A stretch of 64,000 bases of DNA from Lichenostomus cassidix (Eukaryota > Chordata > Aves > Passeriformes > Meliphagidae). The notes under the pieces were generated by a model. That model did not search any database, was not told where the DNA came from, and was given only the letters and a program-made list of their open reading frames with translations. The translations under genes were made by a program, and so were the position numbers. The DNA is taken from contig VLJF02000046.1 of the NCBI GenBank assembly GCA_008360975.2, positions 3,534,001 through 3,598,000 of the forward strand, in the 5' to 3' direction. Shown here one piece after another: positions 46,713 to 59,061 of the stretch (position 1 is the first letter of the stretch; every line of letters begins with the position of its first letter).

Positions 46713-47300
46713 TGTTACCAAAAAATCAGTGAAAATCCCAGAAACTCCTTAACACCAATGTAGCATTTAGAAGCAGCATTCTTGATTCAGCCAGATGCAC
46801 AAGGCGATAATTCCTCTGAAATACCATGCATGCTGAGTGCAGGAAAGTTCTGTTGACAGACTGTATTTTATATACATATTCATTGATTGTCTCAGAAAAA
46901 ACATACATAGGATAATAATTTCCCCAAAATCATTAACATATTTTCCCTCCCATTTACACATGCATTTTTCTAACCTTGGTGGTAACTTTGGTGGCCCCTG
47001 CTGGCTGGTGACCCCAAAGTCACACCTGAATGCCTGGTGAATTGGAAAAAATTGCCACAACTGGAGCTGGTCGCTTTCCAGTTCTTCTTGCACTATGGGC
47101 ATTGTGCAGATCCATGGGCCAGTGGTTTCTGAAGAATAAGCAATGTGTGATCTCCCCAGGTGCAGATGATTTTTCATCTGGTAACATCTTCCTTGTTACA
47201 GAAGGTGAAACTATAATATATTTTCTGTTTGTAACCCACCATCCCTCTTGATTCTTTGTGACTTTTATTGCATTTGCTAAACAGTGATTTTTGCAGGGTC
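46713..47300 (-). mobile_element. LTR-like segment, copy A
   Basis: On minus it ends 'ggtgttaaggagtttctggg' ... TTTTGGTAACA at 46713, directly against the minisatellite. Counterparts lie at 52178-52765 (-) and 60350-60938 (+). The 5' border is unclear. It resembles the U5 part of the LTRs at 50082-50440 and 62880-63241 around 'gttaaggagt'. Confidence 0.5.
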
Positions 47301-48254
47301 CCACTCACCTCCTACTCAGTTTGGGGGGTCCCACTCCATCTTAACCCCCATCTCCCCATTCTCATCTACCCCATTCCCATCCTCTGCTCACCCCACAGCT
47401 CCTCACCTGCAGCCTGGGATGCTCCCAGCACCACCAGTGCCACCAGTACAGCCCAGCTATACCCACTCGCCCCATCCCCAGTGCTGGGCATTGCCCACAG
47501 CCCCAAAGCAGCCTTGCTGTGCCCTGGGTGTCCCCAAAGCAGCCTTGCTGTGCCCTGGGTGTCCCCAAAGCAGCCTCACCCTGAGCGGCACTGGCAGCAC
47601 CAGTCCAGAGCAGTGTGGAGCTCGGGGGACATCAGCCGTGCCGGGCAGGGCCGAGCCCCGCGGGAATTCCCTTGGAGCTTTCCTGAGCACAGAGGCCTGA
47701 GAGACCTTTCCAGGAGAGACTCAGGCCAAGGAGCCCTTGAGTCCCTCAGCCCCTCATTGGTGTCTGCTGGAATTCAATCCCCCTCTCCATCCCACAGCAG
47801 CTCTGCATTTCCCTCCTGCAGCCACCAAGGGCACAGAGCAGCCTCCTCTCTCGGCCACTTGCCTGTTTTCCATGCCTTCCCCAGGCCCTGGCTCTGCCCC
47901 ACAAGCCCTGGGCTCAGTCCTGCCCCTGCACGCTCACACAGGCTGAGATGGACACTGATGGTTTCTCTGGCAGCTTCTCTCAGCCCAGCCCAGCTCCCTC
48001 CAAGCTCTGCCAGCTGCCCTGAGCTCTCTGCAGCACCAAGGGCCTCTCCCCAGCACAGCCCAGCCGCCTCTGGCCCCACAGCCCTGCTCAGGCCAGGCTG
48101 CTCTGGGCAGTGGCCCCACGGCCTCAGCCCCTCTGAAGGGCACAGCAGCAGCTGGAGCTGCGAGAGGACTCAGCCCCAGCCATGGGGGAACGTGCTTGGC
48201 CAAAGGAAAAGGAGGCTCCCTGTGTGCCCTGCTCTCCTGTCCAGGAGATGCTGA
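47268..48254 (+). other. Long open frame in GC-rich block, copy A; coding status doubtful
   Basis: 328 codons, rich in P, S and A, with no recognised domain, signal peptide or membrane segment. Copies B (52732-53667, 311 codons, plus) and C (60150-59062, 362 codons, minus) also stay open. Offsetting indels near the start shift the frame between copies, which argues against a conserved protein. Confidence 0.25.
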
Positions 48255-49084
48255 GAGCTCTGCAGCCCCTCCTGCCATCCCATCTGCCCAGATCAGCACA
48301 ACAGCCCTGGCCTTGTGGCCATCAGGAGCTGTTCCTGCTCCAGGCCCAGGGCTCATCCCAAAGCTGGGGCAGCCAGAAAGCTGTGCCCATTTCTCTTCAT
48401 TCCTGCTCTGTTGAGGATGGATCCTTAGCAACATGCATGTTCCCTGATGAATTTTACTACTCCAGAGGTTTGTTCTGTCTTCAGCTCTCCAGTTCAGGCT
48501 CCTTCATGTTTTAAAACATCCTAAGAAGACAATCCTCTGGGAATCATTTATGTCTTCCATTCTTTTGTGGTTAATTAGACCAACTCCAGAAGTGTATTCA
48601 AAGGAAATACACTATATTTTAAAACAATGAAGACAGACTCTTGGTCCTGTTTAGTTTTCTTTTCGTGTTCATACATTTTTATCAGCAATCTCTAATTGGT
48701 ATTGATCCCTAACATCCCCTAATGCAGTCTAAATAGATATGAAAATCAAGACACTTTATGGCTGACAATCAATCAGACTCTGTCCCTAACCCCCACCCCA
48801 CCATTTCCCTCATCCAAGCCCTGGGACTCAGAGCAGCCTTGTGCAAATCTAAGCTTCCTCCGCTCCACGCTGCACCTGCAGCTTTCAGCTCCTTGGCACA
48901 AACTCCCAGCTGCTTTCCTTGGAGAAGGAGCTGCCTGAGGCACAGAGGGATGTTCATTTATTGTCAGCAAACAGTAGCAAGGGAATGCAGAGCTCCATAA
49001 AAGACAGAAGTCCAGCCCAAGCAGTGCTGGGCAATGGAGTCACACCCAGGGGTGTCCCCAGGGCTCAGGATTGGGGCCACTTCA

Positions 49085-49290
49085 GTTAAATCTCTTTATT
49101 GCTGATCTGGATGAGGGCACCGAGGGCACCCTCAGTCAGTTGCCAGGTGACCCCAAGCTGGGTGGGAGTGTGGCTGTGCTGGAGGGCAGGAAGCTCTGCA
49201 GAGGGATCTGGACAGGCTGCAGCCATGGGCCCAGGACAATTGGATGAGGTTCACCAAGGCCAAGGGCAGCATCCTGCCCTGGGGTCACAA
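49085..49290 (+). mobile_element. CR1 LINE fragment
   Basis: 'gctgatctggatgaggg', 'gaccccaagctgggtgggag', 'ctctgcagagggatctggac': the CR1 reverse transcriptase 3' part. A related minus copy lies at 56985-57260. Confidence 0.75.
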
Positions 49291-49299
49291 CCACACAAA

Positions 49300-49574
49300 T
49301 CCCTGGCCATGCTGGGCTGTGCACAGGAGCTGCTGGGAGCCCAGCCCAGCTCAGCAGCACAGCAAGAGCACAAAGACTTCTCCTGTGGGTTGGGTGTGGA
49401 GTCCCTGAACATCAGTCCCTGAGAGGGAGTTGAAGAAATCTCTAAAGAATTCAAAATCACAGTAAATCTTCGTTTCGTGAAGTTTTAATGGATCTCACTA
49501 AGGGACACAAGTGAGAATGTGTCCCCAGGTTCCAGGTAGAGCAGAACACTGGAGGCTGACACTGATGACAGCTG
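49300..49574 (-). repeat. ~150-bp satellite-related segment
   Basis: Reverse-complement relative of 22660-22990 and 63780-64000 ('gctgctgagctgggctggg' block and 'ctctcagggactga'). Confidence 0.55.
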
Positions 49575-50081
49575 GGGACAAACAAGGCAAAGTTGTCTCT
49601 GATGCTGAGCAAACCTGGATGTGTTTCAGGAATGCAAAGGGCCAAGGCCTGAGCCCCAGCCCCTGGCAAGGCAGATCCTGTCCCTCCCTCAGTGCTCAGG
49701 GCTCTTCCCGGGGCACTGGCATGTGGGGATGTGCAATGCCAAGGGCAGGACCATGGGGCAGCCCCTGCCAGGCTGCTGGGCAGGGACAAGGAGGCAATGA
49801 GGCCCCAGGGCTGCAAGGGTCACTTGTGTCCTCCTCATGGCCTCAGGGCCAGGGACAGCAGCCATGGCCAAAGTGCTGCACAAGTTGGCTCTGTCAGGGC
49901 CTTGCAGCTCCTGCACATCCCTCTGCCCTCTCCAGCCCAGGCTGTCCTACGCTGTCCATGCCCTGCGCCTCTGTCCCTGCAGGCTGTCGTCATCCCCCGG
50001 CTGCCCCACCTCGCTGGCCCTTCCTTTGCTGACAGCTCTGCGTCCTGCCTGCCTCTGCCTTGGCACACAGAGCCTTGGGCT
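49575..50081 (-). repeat. 'M' module copy 3
   Basis: Nearly identical to the reverse complement of 22134-22640 and 63240-63770. Copies 3 and 4 are joined to an LTR at their outer edge; copy 1 is not. Confidence 0.75.
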
Positions 50082-50440
50082 TGATACCAGAAGGGTTAAT
50101 TCAATTTTTACTGTGCTTGTGAACTTACAGCAGGGAAACAAAGCATGCAAGGTCTGCTTTCCCAGCGAGGATGGTTGGAAGAGAAAAAGAAAACATCTGG
50201 CTAAAGAGTGCAGTGATAGAAAAAATAAGGACTGGATCTGGGAACTTGGGGTGGGTTTTATGGTAATGGTTAATTGTAATACACATGTAGCCACTGTAGA
50301 TAAACACTTGTAGAATCACGTGTCCATGTAAGGTTAGGAGTTATCCCCTCTTGGACCTCAGGCCTGAATAAATGATGCTCTCTTTAACACCAAATTAGCG
50401 TTAAGGAGTCTTCTTTGGATATTTCAGAGATTTGGTGACA
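50082..50440 (+). mobile_element. LTR, about 359 bp
   Basis: Starts TGATACCAG and ends GGTGACA, with AATAAA near 50367 and a 'gttaaggagtcttctttgg' U5-like end. The inverted copy is at 62880-63241. Its 3' end abuts minisatellite array B. Confidence 0.6.
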
Positions 50441-52177
50441 GCAGGGCCACACAGAACTAAGGAGTCCACTGTGACACTATGGAACCTCACAGAACCAAAG
50501 AGACCATTGTGACAATGCATGACACCATGGAACCAAATGTCTATTGTGACACTGCAGATCCAAGGAGACCATTATGACACCGAGAAACTTAATGTAACCA
50601 AAAAAAATGGTACATTGTGACAGAGAAAAGCCTCATGGAACCAAAACTCCATTGTGACACTCTGGGGCTGCATGGAACCAAAAAGCCATTGCAACACATC
50701 AGGGCTGCATGCAACTAATAGTCTGTTGTTATACTGCAGATCCAAGGAGACCATGGTGACACTATGGAACCTCCTGGAACCATGGGTCCATTGGGACACA
50801 TCAGGGCCTCACAGAACCAAGGACTCCACTGTGACAGTGGGAAACCTCACGGAATCAAGGTGACCATGTTACACTATGGAACCTCATGGAACAAAGGACC
50901 CATGGTGACACTGAGGATACAAGGAGACCATGGTGACACTGAGGAACCTCATGGAACCAAGGGTCCATTCTTACACTGGGGAGCCCTGTGGAACCAAGGG
51001 TCCATTGCGACACAGCAGGTACTCATGAAACCACGGAGGCCATTTTACACTTTGAGGACTAGCGGAACCAAAGGGCCATTGTGACACTGCAGGGCTCAGT
51101 GGAACCAATGGAAGCTTTTGTGACACTGCAGGGCCTTGTGGAATCATGGAGACTATTTTGACACTGCAGGCTTCATTGAACCAAGGAGTCCATTGTGACA
51201 CTACCAGACCTCATGGAAGCAAGGAATCCATTGTGACACTATGGGGCCATGTTGGGCCAAGGGACAATTGTGGTGCTGGGTAGCACCATGGAAACTAAGG
51301 AGACCACTGTGACACTCTGGGCCCTCATAGAACCCATGGGGCCATTTTGACACTGCAGGGCCTCAAGGAACCAAGGAGAGCATTGTGACACTGCACAGCT
51401 GCACAGAATCAAGGAACCACTGTGACGCTGTTGAGGCCAATGGAACCAAGTGTTCCACTGTGGCACTGTTGGGTCCCATGGAACCAAAGAGCCATTGTGA
51501 CAGTGTAGGGTGTCATGGAACTAAGGGGCCACTGTGACACTGTGGGGGTTGATGGAAACAAGGAATCCATTGTGACTTGTAGGGACCCCATGGAACCAAT
51601 GATCCACTGGGATAATGTGGAGCCAAGCAGTCCATTGTAATACTGTAGAGCCTCATGGAATCAAGGAAATCATTGTGACACTAAGGAGCCCCGTGGAGCC
51701 AAAAGGCCATTGTGACACTCATGGAACAATAGAATCCACTGTGACACTGTGGGACCTTATGGAATGAAGGAGACCATTGTGACACTGCAGAGTGCCATGG
51801 AACCAATAGAATAATTTGTGACACTTCAGGGCCTTGTGGAAGCAAGGGGATCATTGTGACACTGTGAGGCCTTGTATAGCCAAGGGCCAGTGTGGCACTG
51901 CAGGGCTTCATGGAACCAAGGGGCCATTTTGACACTGTGGAGCCAAGGAGACCATTGGGACACTGTGGGGCCTGACTGAACTGAGGAGAATATTGTGACA
52001 CAGCAAGACCTTATGGAAACAAGGATCCATTGTGACAGCTGGGGTCTCATGTCACCAGGAGTCCAGTTGTGACACTGCGAAGCAAAGGAGGTCATTGTGA
52101 GTCTACAGGGCCCTTGGAACCAAGGTGACAATTGTGACCCTAGGGGTATCATGGGACCAAGGGGCCATTGTGACACT
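50441..52177 (-). repeat. 38-39 bp minisatellite array B
   Basis: About 45 degenerate units in reverse orientation, lying between the ends of two convergent LTR-like segments (50082-50440 plus and 52178-52765 minus). Confidence 0.9.
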
Positions 52178-52765
52178 GGTACCAAAAAATCAGTGAAAAT
52201 CCCAGAAACTCCTTAACACCAATGTAGCATTTAGGAGCAGCATTCTTGATTTGGCCAGATGCCCAAGGGGGTATCTCATCTGAAATACCATGCATGCTGA
52301 GTGCAGAAAAGTTCTGTTGACAGATTTTATTTTATATACATATTCATTGATTATCCCAGAAAAAACATACATAGGATAATAATTTCCCCAAAATCATTAA
52401 CATATTTTCCCTCCCATTTACACATGCATTTTTCTACCCTTGGTGGTAACTTTTGCGGTCCCTGGTGGTTGGTGACCCCAAAGTCACACCTGACTCCCTG
52501 GTGAATTGGTAAAAATTGTCACAACTGAAGCTGGTCACTTTCCAGTTCTTCTTGCACTATGGGCATTGTACAGATCCATGGGCCAGTGGTTTCTGAAGAA
52601 CAAGCAACGTGTGAGCTCCCCAGGTGCAGATGATTTTTCATCTGGTAACATCTTCCTTGTTCTAGAAGGTGAAACTATAATATATTTTCTGTTTGTAACC
52701 CACCATCCCTCTTGATTCACAGTGGCTTTTATTGCATTTGCTAAACAGTGATTTTTGCAGGGTCC
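52178..52765 (-). mobile_element. LTR-like segment, copy B
   Basis: Counterpart of 46713-47300 and of 60350-60938 inverted. On minus it ends TTTTTTGGTACCA at the minisatellite. Confidence 0.5.
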
Positions 52766-53667
52766 CACTCACCCCCTACTCAGTTTGGGGGGTCCCACTC
52801 CATCTTACCCTCCCATCTCCCCATTCCCATCTACCAGCCCCACTCCCTGCTCACCCCCGAGCTCCTCACCCTGCAGCCTGGGGTGCTCCCAGCACCACCA
52901 GTGCCACCAGTACAGCCCCAGCTATCCCCACTCGCCCCATCCTCAGCGCCGGGCAGTACCCACAGCCCCAAAGCAGCCTTGCTGTGCCCTGGGTGTCCCC
53001 AAAGCAGCCTCACCCCGAGCAGCACTGGCAGCACCAGTCCAGAGCAGTGTGGAGCTCGGGGGACATCAGCCATGCCGGGCAGGGCCGAGCCCCGCGGGAA
53101 TTCCCTTGGAGCTTTCCTGAGCACAGAGGACTGAGAGACCTTTCCAGGAGAGACTCAGGCCAAGGAGCCCTTGAGTCCCTCAGCCCCACATCAGTGTCTG
53201 CTGGAATTCAATCCCCCTCTCCATCCCACAGCAGCTCTGCATTTCCCTCCTGCAGCCACCAAGGGCACAGAGCAGCCTCCTCTCTCGGCCACTTGCCTGT
53301 TTTCCATGCCTTCCCCAGGCCCTGGCTCTGCCCCACAAGCCCTGGGCTCAGTCCTGCCCCTGCACGCTCACACAGGCTGAGATGGACACTGATGGTTTCT
53401 CTGGCAGCTTCTCTCAGCCCGGCCCAGCTCCCTCCAAGCTCTGCCAGCTGCCCTGAGCTCTCTGCAGCACCAAGGGCCTCTCCCCAGCACAGCCCAGCCG
53501 CCTCTGGCCCCACAGCCCTGCTCAGGCCAGGCTGCTCTGGGCAGTGGCCCCACGGCCTCAGCCCCTCTGAAGGGCACAGCAGCAGCTGGAGCTGCGAGAG
53601 GACTCAGCCCCAGCCATGGGGGAACGTGCTTGGCCAAAGGAAAAAGAGGCTCCCTCTTGATGCCTGA
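52732..53667 (+). other. Long open frame in GC-rich block, copy B; coding status doubtful
   Basis: 311 codons, same composition as copy A and nearly identical to it from about codon 85. It is truncated at the end by the LTR insertion at 53656. Confidence 0.25.
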
Positions 53668-54156
53668 TGATTTTTGTCTTTTTTTTTTTTATATACCCTT
53701 TAGTACATTTTTATACCTCTTATATACCTTCTGTATCCTCTATCCCCTTAACCTACATACTTGTAATTTTTGTAGTCTGATATTCTTCCTTACATTTAAG
53801 GTTCTCCAAGGCAGAAAGCCTAAATATTTATAGTAAAAGGCCAGAGAGCCCTATGCTATCAAAAACTCTCCAGGACATATTTTGTAAACGGGGCTCTAGC
53901 CTCATACTGGTGGGTTTCTTTAGAATAGGGGGATATTACTTCTTTTGTTAATTTTCCTATTGGGGAATTCGAGACTGATATGCTAATTTGAAAAGTCTAT
54001 AAAAATTTTATACACATTATATGGTGTGTGCATCTCAGCAGGTTCCACCTTGGAAGATCTGTGCACCTAGGTTCCTATTAAAATACCGAGGTAAAACCAT
54101 TTCATCCCTTTAATCATGTCTCCCTCATAATTCTAAGACCAACTGAAAGGCAGCAC
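53656..54156 (+). mobile_element. Inserted solo LTR-like element, copy B
   Basis: About 500 AT-rich bases, present in B and C but absent in A, where the flanks join directly at about 48216. It has TATA-like ctataaaa near 53998 and an 'attaaaatacc' near 54078. The flanks cccT and caCT look like a 4-base imperfect target duplication. The inverted copy is at 58372-58862. Confidence 0.65.
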
Positions 54157-55639
54157 TGTGTGCCCTGCTCTCCTGTCCAGGAGATGCTGAGAGCTCTGCA
54201 GCCCCTCCTGCCATCCCATCTGCCCAGATCAGCACAACAGCCCTGGCCTTGTGGCCATCAGGAGCTGTTCCTGCTCCAGGCCCAGGGCTCATCCCAAAGC
54301 TGGGGCAGCCAGAAAGCTGTGCCCATTGCTGTTCATTCCTGCTCTGTTGAGGATGGATCCTTAGCAACATGCATGTTCCCTGATGAATTTTACTACTCCA
54401 GAGGTTTGTTCTGTCTTCAGCTCTCCAGTTCAGGCTCCTTCATGTTTTAAAACATCCTAAGAAGACAATCCTCTGGGAATCATTTATGTCTTCCATTCTT
54501 TTGTGGTTAATTAGACCAACTCCAGAAGTGTATTCAAAGGAAATACACTATATTTTAAAACAATGAAGACAGACTCTTGGTCCTGTTTAGTTTTCTTTTC
54601 CTGTTCATACATTTTTATCAGCAATCTCTAATTGGTATTGATCCCTAACATCCCCTAATGCAGTCTAAATAGATATGAAAATCAAGACACTTTATGGCTG
54701 ACAATCAATCAGACTCTGTCCCTAACCCCCACCCCACCATTTCCCTCATCCAAGCCCTGGGACTCAGAGCAGCCTTGTGCAAATCTCAGCTTCCTCCACT
54801 CCACGCTGCACCTGCAGCTTTCAGCTCCTTGGCACAAACTCCCAGCGGCTTTCCTTGGAGAAGGAGCTGCCTGAGACACAGAGGGATGCTGACAATATCA
54901 GCAAACTGAACTGTCAGACCAATGGAAATCATGTTCTGTGCCCAGCACAGATCCCAAGATGCCCTCAAATCCTCCCTGCCCCAATTCTGTCCAGATTTGC
55001 TCTTTGCACACACAAGTCACACACTGAAGTCATGAGCTCCCTGCATGGCCAGAGGGAGGAAAAGAGAGAAAGTAGAAGCAGCATCTGTTCCCTGGCACTC
55101 CTGGTTCTGGGCTTGGGGTTCTGTGCCTGTTCTCAACAGGGGCTCCTGGCTGTGAGCTCTGAATCCCAACAATGGCTCAGGGTCCTTGCTTTGGGCACGA
55201 GGTCCTCCAGCACCCACCAGTGCCTGGGGGATGTGGATCCTCTTACCTGGCTCACCTGGAGCTGCTCGTGGCCATCCCACAGTGGGCACAGGGCATCCCA
55301 GGATGCCCAGATGGGGTCACTGTGTCCCCTGGTGGGGACATGCCCAGGGACAGAGCCAGGGAAGCAGCAGGAAACCAGAGCCCAGGGCAGGATGTGACTC
55401 ACGTGGGCACTGGAACATGAAGAGGATACCAGCACAGACCAGAGGCCTTGGGGTGCCTCAGGTGTCCTGGTACAGCAGGAAATGGGAGAAACCCCCAAGC
55501 CTTGTGCCCTGCCCAGTCCCACAGGGATTTCCCCAGGGGCTGTCTGGCCATGGGGCTGAGCCTGGCAGTGCTGGACATGCTGCCCATTGCCAAGAAGGAG
55601 CAGCAGAGGCCTGGACAGATTTGCAGCCACAGCAGGTGA

Positions 55640-55940
55640 GCTGGGGGCTGGGGGGACATTGTGGCACCCATGGGACAGCCTGGCCTCACTGGGGACAGCC
55701 TGGCACCCAAGGGGACAGCACGACACCCATAGGGACAGTGTGACATAGAGGTGGCTGTGTGACATCACAGAGTGGTCTGTGATGTCACATGGTGGTGAAT
55801 TATCATAGAAAAGGCTGTGACATAACAGAGCAGACTCTAAAATCATTGAGGGGACAGAGTGACATTGCAGAGTGGGCTGTGACATCACAGGGTGACTGTG
55901 TGACATCAGAGGAGGCTGTGTGAGGTCACTGGGGATGTCA
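55640..55940 (+). repeat. Degenerate ~30-40 bp tandem repeats with tgacatcac words
   Basis: The first part repeats 'ggggacagcctggcaccca'. The second repeats 'gctgtgacatcacaggg' type units, including several tgacatca and one tgatgtca, variants of the CRE core TGACGTCA. Confidence 0.6.
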
Positions 55941-56214
55941 CACCAGCCCAACCCTGCCTCAAAGTCCCCCCTCAGAGAAGGCCCTTGTGCTTGCTAATGC
56001 AGATTCAGGTCCCCTGTGCCCCTGAGTCCCTTTTACCCTCAGTGCTGCAGCCTGGCCCAAGAATGTGCCACAAATCAACCCCAGAGCCTGACACAGTGAC
56101 AAGGAGACTGGAGCTTTGTGACCAGGACATCATAGACGTGGATTCTCCAGGTCACTGTGGCCTGGTTTGTGTTCCCCAGGGCAGGAAAGATGTCTGGCAG
56201 CTGCAGCAGGGTCA

Positions 56215-56350
56215 GTGAAGAGCCTCCAAGGTGGGGCTGGAGCCCTTTGGCTGTGAGGAGAGGCTGAGGGAGCTGGGCTTGTCCAGCCCAGAGAAGGGAA
56301 GGCTGAGGGGCTCCTCATCCCAGCCTGGCAGTGCCAGCGAGGAGGTGATG
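56215..56350 (+). mobile_element. CR1 LINE fragment
   Basis: 'gaggagaggctgagggagct' followed by 'gtccagcccagagaaggga' and 'ggctgagggg', typical of the CR1 coding 3' end. Confidence 0.65.
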
Positions 56351-56984
56351 GAGAACACAGAGCCAGGCTCTTCACCAGGGTGCTGGTGGGAGACAAAAGA
56401 GAATGGGTGGGAGGGGGAAAGAGGGGAGGCTCAGCAAGGAAGGAGGAGCTAGAATGAGTCAGGCTGCTTTGTGCTTTTCCTAAACATCCACCACTGACAG
56501 CTTTGCAAATGAAGCATTGTTTGAGCTGTTTTACCCCCAGTCCAGACAGAGCATCCTGATACAACATCTTAAATGTGTTTGTATCTATCACAGCATCATC
56601 TTTGTCTAAAATCGGTTTTCTACAGAAATCCCTTGTGGATGGTAGACTCATTGGATGCTACTGGGACAATGCACAGAGCTGAGGGAAGAGCTGTGATGGT
56701 TATTAAAATGAGTCATGTTCAACTTTGGTCTGCTGGCTGTGAAGGGAAATCTTTCTGTGCCTCTGAGTCTCAGCAGCTCCTGACCCCAAAGGACACAAAC
56801 CTGATCACTTGTGGTTCCCACTCCAGTGGTTGCACTTGCACCTCCCTCCATCCCCAGAGCAGAGCTCCCTTGTCCCACAAAGTCCCTGGCAATGGAGGGA
56901 TGAAGCAAACAGGACAGGCTGTGGGGATCAGGGCCAGGGCACAGCCAGGGGTTTGGTGTGGTTGTGACCCCAGGGCAGGACGCT

Positions 56985-57260
56985 GCCCTTGGCCTTGCTG
57001 AACCTCATCCAATTGTCCTGGGCCCATGGCTGCAGCCTGTCCAGATCCCTCTGCAGAGCTTCCTGCCCTCCAGCACAGCCACACTCCCACCCAGCTTGGG
57101 GTCACCTGGCAACTGACTGAGGGTGCCCTGGGTGCCCTCATCCAGATCAGCAATAAAGAGATTTAACTGAATTGGCCCCAATCCTGAGCCCTGGGGACAC
57201 CCCTGGATGTGACTCCATTGCCCAGCACTCCTTGGGCCTGGCTATGCAGACAGATTTTGA
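56985..57260 (-). mobile_element. CR1 LINE fragment
   Basis: 'cagcctgtccagatccctc', 'ccacccagcttggggtc' and 'ctcatccagatcagcaat' on plus are the complement of the CR1 reverse transcriptase end. Related to 49085-49290 in inverted orientation. Confidence 0.7.
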
Positions 57261-58371
57261 CCCAGGGAACAGATGCTGCACAGGGTGTTGGATCAAGTTC
57301 CTGTGACCCCAGAATATTGGGATCAGTGCAGCTGTAGCACTGCCCAAGAGAGCTCTTCATCCACTTTCTCTCTTTTCCTCCCTCTGGCCATGCAGGGAGC
57401 TCATGACTTCAGTGTGTGACTTGTGTGTGCAAAGAGCAAATCTGGACAGAATTGGGGCAGGGAGGGTTTGGGGGCACCTTGGGATCTGTGCTGGGCACAG
57501 AATGTGTTTTCCTTTGGTCTGAGACTGTATGCTGTGGAAAGTGCATTTAATATCCAGCAGAAGAATGACTTTTGCTTTTTATAGATCTGTGCCTTCCTTT
57601 GCTACTGTTTGCTGACAATAAATGAACATCCCTCTGTGTCTCAGGCAGCTCCTTCTCCAAGGAAAGCAGCTGGGAGTTTGTGCCAAGGAGCTGAAAGCTG
57701 CAGGTGCAGCCTGGAGTGGAGGAAGCTGAGATTTGCACAAGGCTGCTCTGAGTCCCAGGGCTTGGATGAGGGAAATGGTGGGGTGGGGGTTAGGGACAGA
57801 GTCTGATTGATTGTCAGCCAAAAATGGTCTTGATGTTCATATCTATTCAGACTGCATTAGGAGATGCTGGGGATCATCATCAATTGAAGATTGCTGATAT
57901 CAATCTAGAAACAGAAAAAGAAAAAAAGAGAAACCAGAAGAAGATTTATCTGTGTTGATTTTATATATAGTGTATTCAATTTGAGTGCACCTCTGAAATC
58001 TCTATAATTAACCACAAAACAATTGAAAACAGAAATGATTCCCAAGGGCTGGTCTGGTTAGGTTGTTTTGAAATGCTAATGAGCACTGATTTCCTGAATT
58101 GAAGAGCTAAAGACTGAACAAGTTTCTGGTGAAGTCAAATTCATCAGGGAATCTTCAAGTTGTTGAGGATACATCCAGGAATGAACAGCAATGGGCACAG
58201 CTTTCTGTCTGCCCCAGCTTTGGGATGAGCCCTGGGCCTGGAGCAGGAACAGCTCCTGATGTCCACAAGGCCAGGGCTGTTGTGCTGATCTGGGCAGATG
58301 GGATGGCAGGAGGGGCTGCAGAGCTCTCAGCATCTCCTGGACAGGAGAGCAGGGCACACAGTGCTGCCTTT

Positions 58372-58862
58372 CAGTTGGTCTTAGAATTATGAGGGAGACA
58401 TGATTAAAGGGATGAAATGGTTTTACCTCGGTATTTTAATAGCAACCTAGGTGCACAGATGTTCCAAGGTGGAACCTGCTGAGATGCACACACCATATAA
58501 TGTATATAAAATTTTTATAGACTTTTCAAATTAGCATATCAGTCTCGAATTCCCCAATAGGAAAATTAACAAAAGAAGTAATATCCCCCTATTCTAAAGA
58601 AACCCACCAGTATGAGGCTAGAGCCCCATTTGCAAAATATGTTCTAGAGAGGTTTTGATAGCATAGGGCTCTCTGGCCTTTTACTATAAATATTTAGGCT
58701 TTCTGCCTTGGAGAACCTTAAATGTAAGGAAGAATATCAGACTACAAAAATTACAAGTATGTAGGTTAAGGGGATAGAGGATACAGAAGGTATGTAAGAG
58801 ATATAAAAATGTATTAAAGGGTATATAAAAAGAAAAAAAGACAAAAATCATCAGGCATCAAG
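58372..58862 (-). mobile_element. Inserted solo LTR-like element, copy C
   Basis: Reverse-complement counterpart of 53656-54156 at the same position within the module. Confidence 0.65.
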
Positions 58863-59061
58863 AGGGGCCCTCCTTTTCCTTTGGCCAAGCACGTTCCCCC
58901 ATGGCTGGGGCTGAGTCCTCTTGCAGCTCCAGCTGCTGCTGTGCCCTTCAGAGGGGCTGAGGCCGTGGGGCCACTGCCCAGAGCAGCCTGGCCTGAGCAG
59001 GGCTGTGGGGCCAGAGGCGGCTGGGCTGTGCTGGGGAGAGGCCCTTGGTGCTGCAGAGAGC

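Larger units (their letters stand above)
45145..48995 (+). repeat. Segmental duplication copy A
   Basis: Direct duplicate of about 50835-54890 (offset about 5.5-5.9 kb), with an inverted third copy C at about 57540-62500. It contains minisatellite, an LTR-like segment, a GC-rich block and an AT-rich tail. It lacks the ~500-base insertion seen in B and C. Confidence 0.85.
49300..55085 (+). repeat. Inverted repeat 2, left arm (contains duplication copy B)
   Basis: The order M module, LTR, minisatellite, LTR-like segment, GC-rich block, inserted LTR, AT-rich tail and a 160-base end piece (54925-55085) is repeated in reverse complement at 57355-64000. The arms are about 5.8 and 6.6 kb. Confidence 0.85.
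55086..57354. other. Spacer of inverted repeat 2; no recognisable gene
   Basis: It holds degenerate tandem repeats (55640-55940), two CR1 pieces and the dispersed segment at 56785-56945. A 272-codon minus frame (55951-55133) runs through the tandem repeats and has no recognised domain. Confidence 0.5.

Noticed and set aside
55133..55951. 272-codon minus frame in the palindrome spacer
   Set aside because: It runs through degenerate tandem repeats and has no domain.
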